Assembly: GCA_007121535.1 (NCBI GenBank)
Contig: SKKK01000063.1
Location: 1-55,692 of the forward strand
Direction: 5' to 3'
DNA: 55,692 bases
Origin: Planctomycetaceae bacterium
GTDB lineage: Bacteria; Planctomycetota; Planctomycetia; Pirellulales; Pirellulaceae
Of the stretch, positions 29,139 to 37,768 are shown piece after piece. Every line of letters starts with the position of its first letter. The first letter of the stretch is position 1. The notes below the pieces were generated by a model. That model was not told where the DNA came from. It was given only the letters and a program-made list of their open reading frames with translations, and did no database searches. A program made the translations under genes and the position numbers.

Positions 29139-29340
29139 GCGATAGTCTCCGGGCGGTCTCGCGCTGAATCTGCTCGTCGCTCCAGTCCGGATGCTCTTGT
29201 CGCAGCACCGAGCGTACCATGTCGCGGGCGTAGACCCACAGACTGTTCGCGATGGCCAGACGCTGGGCTTCTGTCTTCTCGCGCAGGACAGCGGCCATCG
29301 TTTCGTCCAGAACTTCTAGGCAAGGCATTGGTTTGGGCAT
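29125..29340 (-). CDS. Small helical antitoxin-like protein (Rv0078B-related type)
   Basis: A 71-residue protein: LDETMAAVLREKTEAQRLAIAN and HPDWSDEQIQRETARRLSHG are typical of small proteins annotated as Rv0078B-related antitoxins. The start at 29340 is chosen for its GAGA seven bases upstream; 29346 is possible. The 14-base overlap with the nucleotidyltransferase gene supports a toxin-antitoxin pair, with the antitoxin first. Confidence 0.65.
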   Translation of the reverse strand: MPKPMPCLEVLDETMAAVLREKTEAQRLAIANSLWVYARDMVRSVLRQEHPDWSDEQIQRETARRLSHGAV

Positions 29341-29371
29341 GAGCATTTCTCGTATCATTGGGGGTTGGTTG

Positions 29372-29419
29372 CCGGTCTCGGAGAGACCGGGCCACGTGGA
29401 GGCGTCTCTCCGAGACGCC
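29372..29419. repeat. Two adjacent palindromes
   Basis: CCGGTCTCGGAGAGACCGG (29372-29390) and GGCGTCTCTCCGAGACGCC (29401-29419) each form a near-perfect hairpin with a CGGAGAG-type core. They resemble the units at 25044-25098 and lie just upstream of the small antitoxin-like gene. Confidence 0.55.
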
Positions 29420-29422
29420 AGG

Positions 29423-29659
29423 TCACAGTTCGTCCCCCGGCACAGGTGGAACATCCGGCACGCGGGCGAGGATCTGGTCTACCTTGTCCCAATCGACGCG
29501 GCCAGCTCGCGATGCGATGCTTTCACGCGTGCGCCAGGCGGAAACCTGCGACGCCAGTGCAACCGATACGATTTGATCCACCGTGGTGTTCTGGTGCCGG
29601 GCCAGTTCCTGGACTTCCCGCAACAGCAATTCGGGAACTTGCGCTTCCAAAGTTTTCAT
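29423..29659 (-). CDS. Antitoxin of a PIN-type toxin-antitoxin pair
   Basis: A 78-residue protein beginning MKTLEAQVPELLLREVQELA, a ribbon-helix-helix or Phd-like start usual for VapB-type antitoxins, followed by an acidic tail that may mask the toxin. Its start overlaps the stop of the PIN gene (ATGA-type, 29656-29659). Here the toxin gene precedes the antitoxin, the reverse of most vapBC loci. Confidence 0.65.
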   Translation of the reverse strand: MKTLEAQVPELLLREVQELARHQNTTVDQIVSVALASQVSAWRTRESIASRAGRVDWDKVDQILARVPDVPPVPGDEL

Positions 29660-30060
29660 GGTGTCTCCTGTAGCTTAAGGAAAAAGTCACGCGGGCTCAA
29701 CACTTCGACGCCCAACCGCGTGGCCGGCTGAAGGTCACGGAGATTATGCGTCACGATGCGGCGAGTTCCTGATTCCACGGCGAGCTGCACAAGCGGCTCG
29801 TCATCTGGGTCGCTCAAGACAGGCCGCCAACCAAGCGACAAGGGCCATTCCTGCGCACGTGCGCACACCACGTTCAGGATTGCGTCCACGGCTTCCGGGC
29901 TGAGCCCGAGTGCGGCTGCATCGCGCTTGAGGATTTCTTCGTACTCGAACAACAAATGATTGCTAACCACGGCCGTCCAGCGGCCCCATCGCAGCGCCCG
30001 GAAGATTTCGAACGAAGCCCCACGTCGCGTTTCTTCCGCAGTTCCTTGACGAACGCGCAA
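29656..30060 (-). pseudogene. PIN-domain toxin gene, 5' end replaced
   Basis: From ASFEIFRALRWGRWTAVVSN onward (about residue 15) the frame matches PIN-family toxins: EYEEIL, then LSDPDDEPLVQLA with two acidic residues and RIVTHNLRDL. The expected N-terminus with the first catalytic Asp (VLDTNVLV-type) is missing. It is replaced by RVRQGTAEE, translated out of frame from an unrelated gene fragment. Lacking that Asp, the product is probably not a working nuclease. Confidence 0.7.
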
Positions 30061-30290
30061 GCGTCGTCTGGCTGTCCGATCTCCAAGACCGCTTCCGTCT
30101 TGCTCCCCGCCTTGGCGACGCCGGCCAGCACTTCGAGCAGTTCGCTCAAGAGCTTGACGGAGGCCCGCGGGATATCTTCCAGCGTCAACCGCAGCCTGCC
30201 GCCTGCCGCCAGTTCCAAGTCGGTGATGTTCAACAGGTCGATTTTGGCCTTTGCGCCTTTGGCATACAAGCTGCCAATCCGCGATAAGAG
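30023..30290 (-). pseudogene. Fragment of an unidentified gene fused to the PIN remnant
   Basis: In one minus-strand frame the sequence is protein-like (IDLLNITDLELAAGGRLRLT, IPRASVKLLSELLEVLAGV, PDDACAFVKELRKK) and then enters the PIN gene out of frame near 30020. It resembles small conserved proteins I recall beside planctomycete integrases, but I cannot name it. Its 5' end is lost near the attachment repeat at 30305. Confidence 0.5.
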
Positions 30291-30304
30291 GGGTACCAGG
30301 ATTT

Positions 30305-30346
30305 CCAAGCTGGATGTCGAGGGTTCGAGTCCCTTCGCCCGCTCTT
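30305..30346 (+). repeat. Third attachment repeat (tRNA-Gly 3' copy), outer attR
   Basis: Identical over 42 bases to 15405-15446. It defines the right border of the island, about 15 kb from the tRNA. No tRNA 5' half is present. Confidence 0.85.
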
Positions 30347-30467
30347 GATGTAAGTCAATCCGAATCAAGTACTTACGATACCTGCCGATGGTCGGCAGTG
30401 CGGCCTTTCCCACAAGCCAAGATGGTTAAATCCCCTTTTTAACCATTCTCACCGGTGAGGCTTGCAC

Positions 30468-30641
30468 ATGCCACGTCTTTCCAAATCCCTGCCGAAGTAC
30501 TGGCGGCACAAGGCGAGCGGCCAAGCCGTCATCACGCTGAACGGGCGGGATCACTGCCTGTGGCCTTACAACAGCAAGTCCAGTCGAACCGAGGACGACT
30601 GTCTGATCGGGCCGACGCCGCGAAGCCCACGATGGGACTGA
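30468..30641 (+). pseudogene. N-terminal remnant of a tyrosine-type integrase
   Basis: A 57-codon frame with GTGAGG before the ATG reads MPRLSKSLPKYWRHKASGQA then VITLNGRDHCLWPYNSKSS. This is the N-terminal arm typical of planctomycete tyrosine recombinases (xGxAxVxLxGxDHxLGxYGSxxS). It breaks off into a RhuM fragment before the catalytic domain, so it cannot function. It lies 122 bases beyond the outer attachment repeat, where an integrase would be expected. Confidence 0.6.
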
Positions 30642-30857
30642 CGACTTGGAAGAGCGCACCTGGCGGAAAGATCGTCAAGAGCGACGTGTCGGTCGCCAAG
30701 AACTACTTGATCGAGCGCGAGGTAAAAGAACTGGAGCGGATCTTCAGTATTTATCTGGACTACGCCGAAAACCAAGCAGCTCGCCAAATTCCCATGCGCA
30801 TGGTCGACTGGGTCGCGAAACTGGATGCGTTCCTGAAGTTCAACGAATACGAGGTCC
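30604..30857 (+). pseudogene. C-terminal fragment of RhuM family protein
   Basis: RADAAKPTMGLTTWKSAPGG, then KIVKSDVSVAKNYL, ELERIFSIYLDYAENQA and MRMVDWVAKLDAFLKFNEYE match the RhuM family, whose genes often lie inside type I R-M loci. The N-terminus is missing and the end is cut off at a 60-base hsdR fragment. Confidence 0.7.
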
Positions 30858-30917
30858 TGCGGTCCGTGATGATCAGGAACGTCCAGTTCCCCGGGATCGT
30901 TCGCAGCACCTTCTGGG
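30858..30917 (-). pseudogene. 60-base scar of an hsdR gene
   Basis: Matches 21149-21208 in hsdR at 59 of 60 positions, same strand. On the minus strand it reads QKVLRTIPGNWTFLIITDR. It lies exactly where the RhuM fragment ends, a junction left by a deletion or recombination between R-M loci. Confidence 0.8.
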
Positions 30918-30956
30918 GCAAGTATCCGTCCCGGACCCGCAACATCAACGACCGTT

Positions 30957-31734
30957 TCAGCGATGGAACCAACCGCTCGCTGTGGAATCCGTCTTCACGA
31001 AATCCAAGAGCCGTTCCGCAACCTTCCGTCTACCACTGTCACTGGGATGCGTGCCGTCACCAGCCAGATCCTCCGGCTTCCAAACGAGACCGTCGATCTT
31101 CCGGCCCTTCTCGCCGTCTGCCCACAGATATGGCCCCCACAGCAGCAGCGGCGATTTGACTGGCCCCTTGTCGGCATCGTAGTTCAGTGACGGTTCACCG
31201 TTGATCTGATCCTGGATCAGCCAACGGACCACGAAGGCGGACTCGTAGGCATACGGCTCCGGGTTCAGAGTGGACTTGGCGTATCCGGCGTAGATCCGGC
31301 TGGACAGGTAGGCGATCCGCAGGTTGGGGAAGCGTTCCTTGAGCCCGTTCAGGATGGTGACCACGTGGCCCTTCATTTCCTCGGCGTGTTTGGGAAACTC
31401 GCCGATGCTGCCGGGGGCGATCCGAGCTTGCTTGACCCACGCCACCGTCCTGGCCTTTGTACCGGTCGTCGCCGGTCATGTCCGTAAGCGGCTTGAGGCC
31501 AACTGGTGGTTTGACCTGGACAGGGCGGCGCTGCGGTGCCTTCTGCTGCTGCCGCAATTCGATGGCCCGTTGCAGGTAAGACTGATCCTCCTCCGTCAGT
31601 TTGTCGCCCCGTAGCGACCGCTGGCGAAGCTGTCTTGCACGATTCCAGTCGATGTCGCCCTGTTGGGCGATGGCCTGGAAGGCACAAACGGTGACGAAAA
31701 AAATTGCCGGGAGAATCGCTTTGTGGAACTGCAT
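30957..31734 (-). pseudogene. Exported SGNH-like protein with internal deletion and frameshift
   Basis: The N-terminal frame starts at 31734 with a signal peptide (ILPAIFFVTVCAFQAIAQ) and runs through LKPLTDMTGDDRYKGQDGG. It then goes out of frame near 31445. A second frame continues WVKQARIAPGSIGEFPKHAEEM through LLLWGPYLWADG to GDGTHPSDSGRRKVAERLL, an SGNH-hydrolase-like Asp-x-x-His end. In intact homologues as I recall them, about 100 residues separate these blocks, including the nucleophile Ser region, so they were lost here. The damage lies just outside the island. Confidence 0.65.
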
Positions 31735-31859
31735 GGCTTGGCCCTATTCATGTCGGGGTTGGCGAACTGGCATCTGCAAGCGTTGGATGCTTGGCCGTTC
31801 GTCACGGCAAAACACCAGTTTTTGCCGCAGAGATCGTGGTATTTTGCCGGGACGGTCTG

Positions 31860-33215
31860 TCAGATTGCACCGAGGGTCGCGATCACCCGTGTGGCGATGG
31901 CGAAATACAACAGCAATCCCGCCGCGTCGGCCACGGTGGTGATCAGCGGGCTGCTGGCGACGGCGGGATCGAATTTCAGCCGGGTCAATGCAAAGGGCAG
32001 CAGGGCGCCAAACAGATTGGTGAACACGATGATGCAAATCATCGAAATGCCAACGATCAAACCGACCTCGATGCCTCCTCGGAATACCCCCAGCAGAAAG
32101 CTGGCAGCGGCCATCGTCAACCCGAGCGAGGCGCCGACCAGTAGTTCTTTGCCGACGATTCGATACCAGTGTCTCAAAGTGACCTCTTTGGTGGCCAAAG
32201 CCCGTACGATCAGCGTGGCGATCTGGGACCCGGCATTGCCGCCGCTGTCGATCAACAAAGGCAAGAAGAAGGCCAACGCAATCATCGCCTGCAAGGTCTC
32301 TTCATAAGCCGCGATCACACCCGAGGAGACGAGGTTCACCAACACCAGCACTAGCAGCCATCCTACTCGCCTTTGGTACAGCGTCCACACGCCGCTGTGG
32401 TAATAGCCTTTCGCCAGTGGGGCGATCGCCGAACCCAACTGAAAATCCTCGGTTGCCTCGGCCTGCAACACATCCGCCACATCATCGTGGGTCACGATGC
32501 CGACCAACCGGTGCTGTTCGTCGACCACTGGAATGGCTAAGAAGTCGTACTTCGCCAGTTTTCGAGCCACCTCTTCTTGATCTTCCTGAACGTCCACGGA
32601 AATGACCTGTTGCTGCATAACGTCTCGTACCAACGCCGAGGATTTCGCGACGATCAGATCGCTCAAGGATACAAAGCCCAGCAGATGCCGCTGGTCATCC
32701 AGGACGTAGACGTAGTAGATCGTCTCGGTGGCGGGCGCCTGTTGACGGAGCTGAGCGATCGCTTCGCTCACCGAGATGTCGGCTGGAAGCGAAGCGTAAT
32801 CGGTCGTCATCACGGAACCGGCGCTGCCCTCGGGGTACGTCAGCAGTTTGCGGATATCCTGTCGGTCCGCGTTGGCGACCAACGGCAGCAGGCTCTCCAC
32901 GATCTTGTCATCCAGCCGCTTCAGCAAATCGACTCGTTCATCGTGAGGCATGGCTTCCAGCAGGTGCCCCATTCGCTGGCGACCGATTCCATCGACCAGT
33001 TCGTCCTGCCGGTGCGGCGAATAGAAGCCGAAAATCTCCGCCTGACGGTCGACGGGAGCACAGTCCAAGAGTTCCCAAATCTCTTTGGATTCAAGTCCTT
33101 CCGAGAATTCAGCGATGCTGGCGGGGTGCAATTCTGTCAGTACCTCGGCCAGCTCATCTCGATCCCCTTCCGCCAGCAAGTCTCGCAATTCCGGTAACAA
33201 CAGGCTGTTGATCAT
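31860..33215 (-). CDS. mgtE: Magnesium transporter MgtE
   Basis: A magnesium channel of the inner membrane. The start at 33215 follows GGGAGGG; 451 residues. The N-domain is superhelical (LLAEGDRDELAEVLTELHPASIAEF), followed by two CBS domains (about 130-250) that sense magnesium, the plug helix, and five membrane helices with the pore signature SGGNAGSQ (around residue 340). The family is homodimeric. A CDF transporter follows upstream on the same strand, so the pair may form a metal-ion locus. I see no M-box riboswitch in the 117-base leader. Confidence 0.94.
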   Translation of the reverse strand: MINSLLLPELRDLLAEGDRDELAEVLTELHPASIAEFSEGLESKEIWELLDCAPVDRQAEIFGFYSPHRQDELVDGIGRQRMGHLLEAMPHDERVDLLKRLDDKIVESLLPLVANADRQDIRKLLTYPEGSAGSVMTTDYASLPADISVSEAIAQLRQQAPATETIYYVYVLDDQRHLLGFVSLSDLIVAKSSALVRDVMQQQVISVDVQEDQEEVARKLAKYDFLAIPVVDEQHRLVGIVTHDDVADVLQAEATEDFQLGSAIAPLAKGYYHSGVWTLYQRRVGWLLVLVLVNLVSSGVIAAYEETLQAMIALAFFLPLLIDSGGNAGSQIATLIVRALATKEVTLRHWYRIVGKELLVGASLGLTMAAASFLLGVFRGGIEVGLIVGISMICIIVFTNLFGALLPFALTRLKFDPAVASSPLITTVADAAGLLLYFAIATRVIATLGAI

Positions 33216-33332
33216 GCCGTTCCCTCCCGATGAACCATTTGAACGTCTAAAGAAACGCCAAAGTTTTGCTGTCAATGTTTGCTATCATCACGTCGCTATC
33301 GACTGGTGAGCGTTTTTCTTGGATGCGGTGCA

Positions 33333-34271
33333 TCATATTCCCGTGCCCTGTTGTCCGCCGTCAACCAGCTTGGCAGGATTGACATGCACCAGGACATCTT
33401 CCACCTCGGGGTGCCGTCGTATGATGACGTGCTTGGCCTCGGATGCCAAGCGATGGCCCTCCAGCACCGTCACTTCGCCGCGAACGCCGATTTTGAGATC
33501 GATAAACACCTTCGGCCCATTCTGCCGCCCTTTGATTTGGTGAACGGCAAGGATGCCGTTGATGCCAAGGACGTCGCGCTGCAATGCTTCCATCAGGTCG
33601 GGAGAAGGTGCCGGGTCCATCAGTTCCAAAGCGGCCGACCAATAGATGCCGACGGCGGCCCAAACAATCATGGTGGCAACCACGACCCCGGCGATCGGAT
33701 CCAGAGCCGGAAACCCTATCATCGCACCGCCGATACCAATCACCGCAGCGATCGACGAGAATGCATCGGTCCGGTGATGCCAAGCATCCGCTCGGACCGC
33801 AGCGCTGTTGATCCGCCGTGCGACTCGCATGGCATACTGGTACATGGCTTCCTTGGCAACAATGGACAGGCCGGCTGCCCAAAGTGCGGCCGAACCTGGT
33901 ACGGAAATGACTTCTTTCGTGACGATCACCTGCAATGCATTCCATGCGATCCCAAGACCACCGATCAGAAGCATCACCGCCACAAGTTTCGCCACAATCG
34001 ATTCGGCTTTCGCATGACCGTAGTGGTGATTATGGTCCGCCGGTCGTCGCGAATAGCTCAACCCGACCAAGACGATGATCGAGCTTAACGTGTCTGACAC
34101 CGAATGAAAGGCATCGGCCACCAAGGCGACGCTGCCCGTCAGGAATCCGATCACTCCTTTTAGGACGGCCAGCACCAAATTGCCGACAATCCCAACCATT
34201 GTGGCTTTCCACCCGGCTCGATATCGGTCGATGCTGTCTTGTGTTAGATCGTTGATGGTACTGCGCTCCAT
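33333..34271 (-). CDS. Cation diffusion facilitator family transporter
   Basis: Exports divalent metal ions (Zn, Co, Fe or Mn) by proton exchange across the inner membrane. The 312 residues contain six hydrophobic segments with the paired metal-site motifs AFHSVSD (TM2) and AWHHRTD (TM5). A His-rich loop, HNHHYGHAKAE, leads into TM3, and a cytoplasmic ferredoxin-like C-terminal domain follows (VFIDLKIGVRGEVTVLEGH). The HxxxD pair favours Zn-type specificity, but this cannot be decided from sequence alone. Confidence 0.92.
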   Translation of the reverse strand: MERSTINDLTQDSIDRYRAGWKATMVGIVGNLVLAVLKGVIGFLTGSVALVADAFHSVSDTLSSIIVLVGLSYSRRPADHNHHYGHAKAESIVAKLVAVMLLIGGLGIAWNALQVIVTKEVISVPGSAALWAAGLSIVAKEAMYQYAMRVARRINSAAVRADAWHHRTDAFSSIAAVIGIGGAMIGFPALDPIAGVVVATMIVWAAVGIYWSAALELMDPAPSPDLMEALQRDVLGINGILAVHQIKGRQNGPKVFIDLKIGVRGEVTVLEGHRLASEAKHVIIRRHPEVEDVLVHVNPAKLVDGGQQGTGI

Positions 34272-34330
34272 ATTGTTTATCGCCCGGAAACGGTCGATTC
34301 GTTATGCACATTGTATGCCAAACGCCCCGT

Positions 34331-36244
34331 CTACGCCGATTGGGTATCGAGTTCATTCGAGTCGGGACGGGCCAAGGGCAGGGTGAATGTAATTCGGGTT
34401 CCCTGCTGGTCGTCAACTGCCTGACAGGCAATTTGGCCTCCGTGGGCTCGAATGATTTCGCGGCACAAATACAGGCCGATGCCGGTGCCGCCGGCGAGTC
34501 GGAGTTCGGGTCGGTCCGCTGCCATGGTCGCATGTTCGACGCGGAAGAATTTCTCGAACACTCGTTGGTGGTATTTCGGGGGGATTCCCGGCCCGCGATC
34601 GGTGACCGAGACTTCGGCATCTGACGTTTCCGATGCTTGCCCAGCACCGACTTCCATTCTGACGTCACTACCCGAAGGTGCATACTTCAGTGCGTTGGCC
34701 AGTAGATTTGCTAGGACGTTTGCCAGACGTTTCGCGTCACCTCGAACAAGCACAGGATCGGGGGGCGCCAGTACAATCAGCTTGACTCGGGCATCTTCGA
34801 ATCGAGTCCGGAAGGCTTCTTGAGCGGTCATCACGATGGTGCGCAGATCGATCTGATCGAGATTCAGCCGCAACTGTCCGGCTTCGACCCGAGTCACGTC
34901 CAGCAGTTCCTCGATCGTCAATTCCAGTTCATCACACCCGCTGTTGGCCGTATCGAGGAGTTCACGCTGGTGGGCATCCAATCGGTCGACGGTCTCGCGG
35001 AGCATCAACAGATTCATCCTCAAGGTGGTCAAGGGGGATTTCAATTCGTGAGACGCGACTCCGATCAACTCGCTGCGCAGCTCGTCCAGTTTGGCGAACT
35101 CGGTGACGTCGTCGAATACCACGACCGCGCCGAATCCGCTGGTCCTGGGACCGGGCTCGATCTCCCAGCCCCGCACCGGGATGGCGGTCATCATCAGGCT
35201 GCGCTGCGTGCCGTCCAGATGGACTCGCATCGTCTGCTGAAAATCCAAAGGTCTCGGGCGTTGAGGCGTTCCTGCCAGGGCGACTTCCACCGATTCCCGA
35301 AACGAATCGGGCAGCGCCAATTCGTTCAATGCTTGAGCATCGGGACATCCCAGTCCCGTCAAGAGACGTTCACCGTGCGGGTTCTTGTCGACCAGTCCGC
35401 CACCCGGTCCGAACAACAGGACCGCATCGGGCAATGCATTCAAGGTGGATTGCAACGTCGCTTTGCTGGCCAGCAATTCACCCAGGCTGGACCGCCGATA
35501 CTCGGCCAGCGATTCAGCCATTCGATTGAACGCTTCGGTCAATTGCCCGAACTCGTCCGCGCGGCCTTCTTCCAATCGACCGTCGAATTGCCCACTGCGG
35601 ATGGCTCGCGCCGAAGCGGTCAACTGCTGGATGGGCAACAGTACCGAACGAGCCAGCCAGGCAGCGGCTGTCACGCCCAGCAGCAAGGACAGCAACGAGA
35701 CGCCGATGACCCAGCGGGTTCCGAGGACCGCGCGATCGCGAGTCATCACCGCCGCCATTTGCATGGCGTCGAAATGGCGCTCCCGCAACGCTTCGCATTC
35801 AGTCACAGCTTGACGCAGCAGAGGATTGACCGCCACGTGATAGCGAGCCAGGCTGTTTTCGGATCGGTTGGCCGAAATCAACTCGTCCCCAGCCCGGCGG
35901 TAGGCTTCGATTCGCTGGCGCAATCCGTCCCATTGCCCGGCATCTTCGTGGGCCGCGAGTGCTTCGAGCGCTGCATTGGCGTCTCGACGATGCTGGGACA
36001 ATTCCCGCTGGGCTGTCTCGGTCCTGCCGGAAAGGTACAGCAGTAGGGCATCGTCCTCGCGTTCCAGGGAATGGGCCAGCGAGGTAGCCCAAGCCACTGC
36101 GGTCTGCCGATCACGTACCGTCTGGTCGATTGCGGTGCTCAAGTACAGGAACGTGGCGACGCTCCATAGTCCGCTGCTGGCGGCCATGACGACCAGCAGG
36201 GCCGCAACCAGCAGGAATCGAGTTCGAACGCTGCGTATCCGCAT
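34331..36244 (-). CDS. Sensor histidine kinase (HAMP-PAS-HisKA-HATPase)
   Basis: A membrane sensor of 637 residues. It has two membrane helices (about 10-35 and 170-195) flanking a periplasmic four-helix-like domain, then HAMP, PAS (with LNALPDAVLLFGPGG), the phosphorylated His in ASHELKSPLTTLR, and ATP-binding motifs NALKYAPSG (N box), DRGPGIPP (G1) and GTGIGLYL (G2). It starts directly after the stop of the response regulator gene, so the two are one operon with the regulator first. The architecture recalls KinB-type sensors; the signal is unknown. Confidence 0.92.
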   Translation of the reverse strand: MRIRSVRTRFLLVAALLVVMAASSGLWSVATFLYLSTAIDQTVRDRQTAVAWATSLAHSLEREDDALLLYLSGRTETAQRELSQHRRDANAALEALAAHEDAGQWDGLRQRIEAYRRAGDELISANRSENSLARYHVAVNPLLRQAVTECEALRERHFDAMQMAAVMTRDRAVLGTRWVIGVSLLSLLLGVTAAAWLARSVLLPIQQLTASARAIRSGQFDGRLEEGRADEFGQLTEAFNRMAESLAEYRRSSLGELLASKATLQSTLNALPDAVLLFGPGGGLVDKNPHGERLLTGLGCPDAQALNELALPDSFRESVEVALAGTPQRPRPLDFQQTMRVHLDGTQRSLMMTAIPVRGWEIEPGPRTSGFGAVVVFDDVTEFAKLDELRSELIGVASHELKSPLTTLRMNLLMLRETVDRLDAHQRELLDTANSGCDELELTIEELLDVTRVEAGQLRLNLDQIDLRTIVMTAQEAFRTRFEDARVKLIVLAPPDPVLVRGDAKRLANVLANLLANALKYAPSGSDVRMEVGAGQASETSDAEVSVTDRGPGIPPKYHQRVFEKFFRVEHATMAADRPELRLAGGTGIGLYLCREIIRAHGGQIACQAVDDQQGTRITFTLPLARPDSNELDTQSA

Positions 36245-37639
36245 TCAGGCCAATCCGTACTTCTTGCGTTTTCGTTGGAGCGTGGTGACATCGATTCCCA
36301 GGACGCGTGCCGCGGCTTCGAACGACGCCGCCCGCGCCACGACGCGGGCAAGGTGCTCCCGTTCGATCGCCTCTAAGGAGACATCTTCGCCCAATTCGAC
36401 GCGCGCGGCGCCCTCAGCCCAGCGGGGATGGGACTCGACGGTCGCGCTTGGTTCGGCGTCGTTGTGCATGGCTGCCAGTCCCAGATCAGGGGGTTCGATG
36501 ACCGACGACGGGCACAAGATCACAGCCCGCTCGACCGCGTTCCGCAATTCACGGAGATTCCCGGGCCAGCCATGCAGGGCGATGGCCCTTTGGCTGGTAT
36601 CCGAGAACAGGAGCCCATGCCGCTGTTGGCAGCGTTGAAAGTAATCGAGGTAATGACGGGCCAACGGCAAGATATCCTCGGGCCTGTGCCGCAAGGCGGG
36701 CAGCGTCAGCGGGATCACGTTCAATCGGAACAGCAGATCCTCACGGAACCGGCCCGCCTGCACCGCTTCTTCCAAGGGTCGGTTCGTCGCCGCGATCAGC
36801 CGCACATCCGCCACCCGCTCCTTGGCCTCGCCCACCCGTTCGTAGGTGCGATCGTTCAGGAACCGGAGCAACCGGGACTGGGCATCGGCCGTGAGATCGG
36901 CCACTTCGTCCAAGAACAGCGTACCGCCTTGCGCCTCCTCGACTTTGCCCACCGCGTCCGTCACCGCGCCCGTGAAAGCTCCTTTCCGATGCCCGAACAG
37001 GATGCTGGACATCAGCTCGCTGGCCAGCAGGGGGCAGTGAACCGTGACGAAAGGACCTTTCGGGCGGCGACTCTGTTTGCGAAGCCAGCGAGCCATGATC
37101 GTTTTGCCCGTCCCGCTTTCGCCACGTAGCAGGAGCACGGCATCGGAAGCCGCCGCTCGCATCGCTGTTTGCAGGAAGGCGGCAAAGCTGCGGCTGGCGG
37201 TCTCGAACCGGATCTCGCCTTCACTCTCGGCCACCTGCTGCTGCAACTCGCCCAACCGCCGTTTGAGCAACGCGGAATCCAACACTCGCGAAGCAGCCGT
37301 CCTCACCTGTTCGGGGGTAAACGGTTTCGGCAGGTAGTCGGCCGCCCCTAACTTCATCGCCTCGACCGCCGTTTCGTACGAAGCGAACGCCGTGACGACG
37401 ATCACGCCGATACCCGGCTGCCTTCGCAGGATCTCGGGCAACATCGTCATCCCGGAATCACTGCCGAGCCACAGGTCCAGGAACACGACGTCGAAGTGCT
37501 TACGGTCCAGAATATCCAGTCCGCCCGTCACCGTTCCGACCTGATGGACCCGCCCACCGGCCGCTTCCAGACAAAGACGCAAAGATTGCCGGATTCCCGG
37601 ATCATCGTCGATCACCAAAGCCGACCAAACTGATTCCAT
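36245..37639 (-). CDS. NtrC-family sigma-54 response regulator
   Basis: Activates sigma-54 promoters after phosphorylation by the adjacent kinase. 464 residues: receiver (about 5-120, phospho-Asp in DVVFLDLWLG), AAA+ domain (about 145-375) with Walker A GESGTGKT, GAFTGA for sigma-54 contact, Walker B GGTLFLDEV and the arginine finger FREDLLFRLN, then a Fis-type helix-turn-helix (EAAARVLGIDVTTLQRKRKK). The start at 37639 begins the receiver. With the kinase it most resembles AlgB/KinB-type pairs. Targets are not evident here. Confidence 0.94.
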   Translation of the reverse strand: MESVWSALVIDDDPGIRQSLRLCLEAAGGRVHQVGTVTGGLDILDRKHFDVVFLDLWLGSDSGMTMLPEILRRQPGIGVIVVTAFASYETAVEAMKLGAADYLPKPFTPEQVRTAASRVLDSALLKRRLGELQQQVAESEGEIRFETASRSFAAFLQTAMRAAASDAVLLLRGESGTGKTIMARWLRKQSRRPKGPFVTVHCPLLASELMSSILFGHRKGAFTGAVTDAVGKVEEAQGGTLFLDEVADLTADAQSRLLRFLNDRTYERVGEAKERVADVRLIAATNRPLEEAVQAGRFREDLLFRLNVIPLTLPALRHRPEDILPLARHYLDYFQRCQQRHGLLFSDTSQRAIALHGWPGNLRELRNAVERAVILCPSSVIEPPDLGLAAMHNDAEPSATVESHPRWAEGAARVELGEDVSLEAIEREHLARVVARAASFEAAARVLGIDVTTLQRKRKKYGLA

Positions 37640-37676
37640 CGCTGTCTTCCTGACGCGGCCTGCTGCCGCAACCAAA

Positions 37677-37702
37677 GTAGAACGGAATTCATTCCGTTCT
37701 AC
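37677..37702. repeat. Perfect palindrome upstream of response regulator
   Basis: GTAGAACGGAAT and ATTCCGTTCTAC surround TC. It lies 37 bases before the regulator start, so it could be an autoregulatory operator or a transcript hairpin. Similar hairpins are common as dispersed repeats in planctomycetes, which weakens the operator reading. Confidence 0.5.
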
Positions 37703-37768
37703 AAGATTCGCGCACCGTGCGCGCATCTAACAGCCGAAGACTCTACGCGACGCCTTGGACTGCGCCAA

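Noticed and set aside
33216-33332. Magnesium (M-box) riboswitch before mgtE
   Set aside because: The leader is too short and I see no conserved M-box segments.
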